Positions 60,125 to 64,000 of a DNA stretch of 64,000 bases are shown piece after piece. Under the pieces are notes generated by a model. The model saw nothing but the letters and a program-made list of their open reading frames with translations. It did no database searches and was not told where the DNA came from. Origin of the DNA: Citrus sinensis (taxonomy: Eukaryota; Streptophyta; Magnoliopsida; Sapindales; Rutaceae). The position numbers and the translations under genes are program-made. Location of the stretch: the NCBI RefSeq assembly GCF_022201045.2, contig NC_068558.1:744001-808000 (forward strand), written 5' to 3'. Numbering within the stretch: position 1 is the stretch's first letter; every line of letters starts with the position of its first letter.

Positions 60125-60757
60125 ATGGGTAATTGTTCTCTCAAAGGGATAGTTGACACTAACGACTGTCCAAATTTCATTCGGGTTTTAACGGATTCCG
60201 GGAGGATACTGGAATTCACGAGTCCCAAATTAGCTCGAGAAGTCCTGGAAAATTATCCAGGCTATGGCATTTTTCCGCGAGGCCAGGCTTCATCGCCTTT
60301 AGCTGATCATGAAAGTTTAGTCAGCGGCCTTTTTTACTATCTGCTTCCCCTGGGCAAGGATCATAAGCTTTGTGATGATGTGGTCAGACACAGAAAGCAA
60401 GAGGAGCGACACAAGAAGCTAGAGGCGGAGTGCATGGAACTAATGGACCCACCAAAGATGTCCTCTGCAGATTTTGTTGAGAATTTGGCAACTGGATCAG
60501 CTCTTGAAGTTCTGCCATCGCATGGGAATGGAGTTTGGAAAGTGAAGTTGGCGATTAACACTAAGCAGTTGGAGGAGATTCTGTCGGAACAAGTTAATAC
60601 CGAGGCGCTGATTGAGAAAATGAGAATGGCTGCAAGCTCAGCAGCTAGCCTCACGCCGAGGAGAACCAAAAGCTCTTGGGTTGTGGGTTGGAAGCCAGCT
60701 CTTTCCAATGTATTCAAGGCCCCCATTATTGTTAATGAGAAAATGAGGCAAAGTTAG
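60125..60757 (+). CDS. DUF4228/PADRE-domain protein
   Basis: Single exon, 210 residues from MGNCSLKG. An upstream in-frame ATG at 60110 would add MQDFA but would hide the MGNC lipid-attachment signal typical of this family. The PADRE core spans ~18-110: IRVLTDSGRILEFTSPKLAREVLENYPGYGIF, then SSPLADHESLVSGLFYYLLPLG. The C-terminal half is basic and contains SLTPRRTKSSWVVGWKPALSNVF, an Arg/Ser/Trp motif recurrent in PADRE proteins. Members are induced by pathogens and abiotic stress in Arabidopsis; molecular function is not known. Confidence 0.9.
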   Translation: MGNCSLKGIVDTNDCPNFIRVLTDSGRILEFTSPKLAREVLENYPGYGIFPRGQASSPLADHESLVSGLFYYLLPLGKDHKLCDDVVRHRKQEERHKKLEAECMELMDPPKMSSADFVENLATGSALEVLPSHGNGVWKVKLAINTKQLEEILSEQVNTEALIEKMRMAASSAASLTPRRTKSSWVVGWKPALSNVFKAPIIVNEKMRQS

Positions 60758-61209
60758 TTTCCAGATAATTGTAATATTAGTTGGGGGATCATTATCATTC
60801 TTACTCTTTCGTTTTGTTAGAATACTTTTGTGTCCAAGCTTCGTGTACATAGATTGGAAAAAATAAATAAAAATGATCCTTGTGGGAAAATTTGATGACT
60901 CGTTTGATTTATGATGCATAAACACTGTTAAGCAAAACACCAAAGCATTTCCATGTCTAACAGTCGAACTACTAACACACCATTTTTTAAGTCTTAATAC
61001 ATGCTAGCATTGATTAGAAATCCACATCAGTTGCGACAGATGATATGCTGCCACTCAACAATAGAGTGGTGGATCAAAAACATCTCCCACCACAAAAAAG
61101 ATCCATATGGAGCCCCAAAAACTAGAGTCAAATCCCTTAATTACAACTATCCAGGGGACCTCAAGATTCACAAAGTACACATTCAAATTACAGGTCTCCG
61201 AGGGATCTC
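60758..61209. other. Spacer between convergent PADRE and KELP genes
   Basis: Should contain both 3' UTRs; no other feature seen. Confidence 0.6.
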
Positions 61210-63149
61210 TCACATGATCCGTGACTGCATCTTCTTGACAGCTGTGTCTATGGCAGATACATTCTTCCTGAGGGCTGACCATTGTTCCTCAGTCAATGAT
61301 ATTCCTGAAGATACAACAGTACAAGTATTGAAAGTTGAAACATAATTGCATACTATTGCATCAACACAAAACCTTGGTTTTTTCATTATTCACCAAGCAA
61401 CCACACATTGCCCAGATAACAAAATAATTTGACCCTGAATATAGATTGCAGTACTATACCAAGCGTGAGAGAGAAAATGGCCACCTCATCTAGCAGTGCA
61501 GTTGAAGTAGGCACAATCTTAGATTCAGTAATCACACATGCCTTAAGAATTACAGTTTAAAGTTTATATTTTAGATTGCATTTTGGAACAACATATTTTG
61601 TCCAGAAATCAATAGAGTACCATAAAGCTTAACGGAAGCTTAAGCTAAGTCATCCCAAATAATATGATATGCAGACAAGAACTTGTGTTGCACTTAAGGA
61701 TAGGAAATGTATTGGAATTTTGCAAAAGATTTGAATTGACATAGCCAGTGAAATTCCAAGTTGATTATTTACTATCTCTTGTCTTTTTCAGCAACCATAT
61801 AGAGAGCAGAAAGAAAAACCAAAAAGAGCATAAAGAAAGTTCTGGAAAAGAACCAAAAACAGTTACCAGCACATGTATTTAACAGATTGTTATGGAAGAA
61901 AAGTGAGCTGGGTTATTTAACTCACAGGAATTTACCAATACCTGGAACAGAAGCTAGTAAACAACTTAACAACATTTAGGAAAGTTGAACTAGAAGTGAA
62001 CAACCCTTCATGTTCTTTATATATCATTATTATGACATAAGTATCCCGTAAGAGCCCACAAGAAAATGGTAAAAACAATTAAACTAAGGCAACAGAAAGA
62101 AATCAGAGATCAGATTACGAGCCATGGTATTAAGAAATCAGCCCTTAGTCACAGAGACCACAGGGTTTGCCATACAACTCTCCAACAACTAAAAACCCAT
62201 TTCACCACAGAGCAACCATGCAGTCCTGTCAACTCCACAAAATCTTGGAACAAAGAGTATCGTTCCTAATTGGACAATGAGCATGCATCATGTCAACTTG
62301 AATGCAGACAATAAGTTTCATAAGTTTATAAAAAGAATGGATCAAGAAACAACAGCACACAAACACTTTTCCATTCAACTTTCTCCTAAACATGTAAGGC
62401 TAAAATCTGTTAACAACCGGCAACTAATTTACACATATAAACTCCATATAACCTCTAGACTAGGCAATCCACATCAATGAACTCTATTATCATTTAAAAT
62501 ATCCCACAGTGGGCAATGCCATAAATAACTTAAATTAGATTTATATTTTCATTTTCACCATAACAAAGCCATCAAAACACATTTTGCATCACAAAGTAAC
62601 CCACAATTCTAAAAATCAAAGCAACACATAATATACAAAGGACAAACCTTTGGCAGAAGGAAGTTCTTTGCCGCCTTTTGTATAATATTCCCGTATCGAA
62701 ACCAAAGTCTTGCCTTTAAAATCTTGAATCGTCACCCTCCTCTTCTTATTCAGCTATAGAGAGAATACACAGAATTACAGAAAATAAACAAATTTTATTA
62801 AATCCCACAAAAGAAATAGAAACTTTTTATGTGTTTTTTTAAAGAAAAAACCAACTTGGCAAATAATGAGATTCCCCTCGTCATCATACTCAGCGTTATC
62901 ATTTTTAACTGCTTCATTTTCCTCTTCCTCTTCCTCTTCTTGTTCTTCTTTGGACTTCTGATCTTGTTCTTCGAGGAAGGTAGTGACTACGTGTCTAACA
63001 AAAGCCTTGTACTCTGGTTGTGAGAGATCGAGTCCCATCTTTTCCGAAGCCTGTTTCCGAATTTGAAACTCTGTCGTTTCGGTCATGTCCGATTTCACCA
63101 GTATTTCTCGGACCGTACCTTCGATTTTGGCTTTAGTTTCAGCTTTCAT
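61210..63149 (-). CDS. KELP: RNA polymerase II transcriptional coactivator KELP
   Basis: Three exons: 63149-62856, 62753-62648 and 61304-61210, with a 1.34-kb second intron; 495 nt, 164 residues. The N-terminal DEK_C-like helical domain (1-~60) reads KIEGTVREILVKSDMTETTEFQIRKQASEKMG. A highly acidic Glu/Lys stretch follows (61-80), then the PC4 single-stranded-DNA-binding domain: YDDEGNLIICQLNKKRRVTIQDFKG, SIREYYTKGGKELPSAKGISLTEEQW, ending AVKKMQSRIM. KELP binds ssDNA and assists RNA polymerase II activators in the nucleus. The ATG at 63149 is chosen because MKAETKAKIE matches the family's start; a longer frame upstream begins with unrelated residues. Confidence 0.95.
61305..62647 (-). other. 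KELP: KELP intron 2
   Basis: 1343 bases with GT-AG ends; AT-rich, no transposon or RNA gene recognised within it. Confidence 0.7.
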
Positions 63150-63785
63150 TTTTGCTTGTGTCTTTTGGTTCTCTCCCCGTCTCCAAAGGAAATTTTGGGT
63201 TGGTGAGCACAATTGGTAACTTATTAATAGCTTATTAGAGTGAAAACGGGGCTATTCACTGAGGGAAGCTGTAGTGTAAGACTTTGACGTGTCAATGAGA
63301 CGAGAGGGAGAAAATATCCAACCTCACCCGTCAATTTTAGCGAAATTAAACTTGTACCACCACACTTTGGTAGAATTGCTAATTTTGTTCAAATTTAGCG
63401 CAGGAAAAATCTAACGCATAGTGTTGCACAAATCAAAACTCCCATTCATTGCCTGCCGACAATGTTAATCTGATCAAATTACTTGAAATCATTTTTTTAT
63501 AAATCAGAAACATGGTCGGTGGTTGAACGAGTGGATGCCAAACTCGTATCTGATGAAGTTCAACTTTTGATAAACATCCACAGTTTCATCATCCAGTATA
63601 TTGAGTTTGCACATCAAATTTTAAGAACCAAAAAAGTACAGGTACAGCCATCGATATGTCCAAATTTTTCAGAGAAAAATGAAAAATGGGCAAGGAATCA
63701 CACATCAAATCTATTTTCTACGGTGGTAAAAAAATATCACCCTCCAATAAAGCTTTAGGTAGGTCCATTCTTCGGTAACTGAAGA
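63150..63785. other. KELP upstream region and spacer
   Basis: The region next to KELP should hold its 5' leader and promoter. A 91-codon plus-strand frame at 63483-63758 is not recognisable. No clear TATA box. Confidence 0.5.
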
Positions 63786-64000
63786 TCACCTCTTAAATTT
63801 TCTTCCCCCTCGGCTCTTGCTGCAAAAGTTTCAATGTATTAGACACAGATATAAACCCAGAAACATTCAAGCAATGCTTACCATTTAAGTGTAATCATTC
63901 TGACAACAAAGTGGCCGAGAAAATAGTTATTGAAATGAAATTATAAGAAATAAATTACCTTGGATCAATATTCTCACTGTCAGAACTCACAGGAGCTCTC
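63786..64000 (-). CDS. 3' end of an unidentified gene (last two exons, partial)
   Basis: On the minus strand an open segment enters from the window edge (64000-63959, ending CCA AG before GTAATT). It joins in phase, across a 139-base intron with a TTTTGCAG acceptor, to a last exon at 63819-63786 that ends with TGA. The joined reading is RAPVSSDSENIDPSKSRGGRKFKR-stop. The basic tail would suit a nuclear or nucleic-acid-binding protein, but I do not recognise the family. Only the splice signals, phase and stop support it. Confidence 0.45.

Noticed and set aside
1-64000. CRISPR arrays, operons, riboswitches, phage attachment sites
   Set aside because: None expected in a plant nuclear region, and no regularly spaced repeats or bacterial-type gene organisation were seen.

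Overview
The window is nuclear DNA of a flowering plant, most likely a woody eudicot. Genes have short GT-AG introns, AT-rich spacers, and plant-only families (ARF, CslG, RHA4-type RING-H2, DCD/NRP, KELP, plastid S6, plastid KAS I). A Citrus-like (Sapindales) source is a guess, not shown. There is no operon structure, CRISPR array or phage.

Layout. 0.7-3.2 kb (-): RPN12a, a proteasome lid subunit. 3.5-5.7 kb: a Tourist-type MITE and a 1.3-kb Mutator-like element carrying a damaged piece of ribosomal protein S23. 6.2-7.8 kb (+): plastid ribosomal protein S6. 10.1-11.6 kb (+): a membrane RING-H2 ubiquitin ligase like RHA4A. 12.0-20.0 kb (-): two tandem, apparently intact cellulose-synthase-like G genes separated by a small hAT-like element. 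22.2-23.7 kb: a broken Ty3/gypsy fossil. 25.3-28.9 kb (-): an auxin response factor of the ARF9/11/18 type. 29-38.3 kb: a long AT-rich spacer with small transposons only. 38.3-41.3 kb (-): plastid 3-oxoacyl-ACP synthase I. 43.8-49.6 kb: a full-length L1-type LINE with perfect 14-bp target-site duplications. 51.1-52.6 kb (+): an asparagine-rich DCD-domain stress protein. 53.2-54.3 kb: a hAT-like element with a GC-rich core. 57.2 kb: tRNA-Cys(GCA). 57.7-58.8 kb (-): glutaredoxin-like protein with four CxxC motifs. 60.1-60.8 kb (+): a DUF4228/PADRE protein. 61.2-63.1 kb (-): KELP, a transcriptional coactivator. 63.8-64.0 kb (-): the 3' end of an unidentified gene.

The host genes are unrelated housekeeping and regulatory genes. 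Only the CslG pair (tandem duplication) and perhaps the divergent pair of proteins with N-terminal MGC/MGNC lipidation-type starts are linked by more than position. For every multi-exon gene the exon phases were checked by hand and sum to an open frame. I found no convincing new biological system. The most unusual items are the Pack-MULE with captured S23 sequence, the young LINE with a 4-base ORF1/ORF2 overlap and one nonsense codon, and the GC-rich insert inside the hAT-like element.
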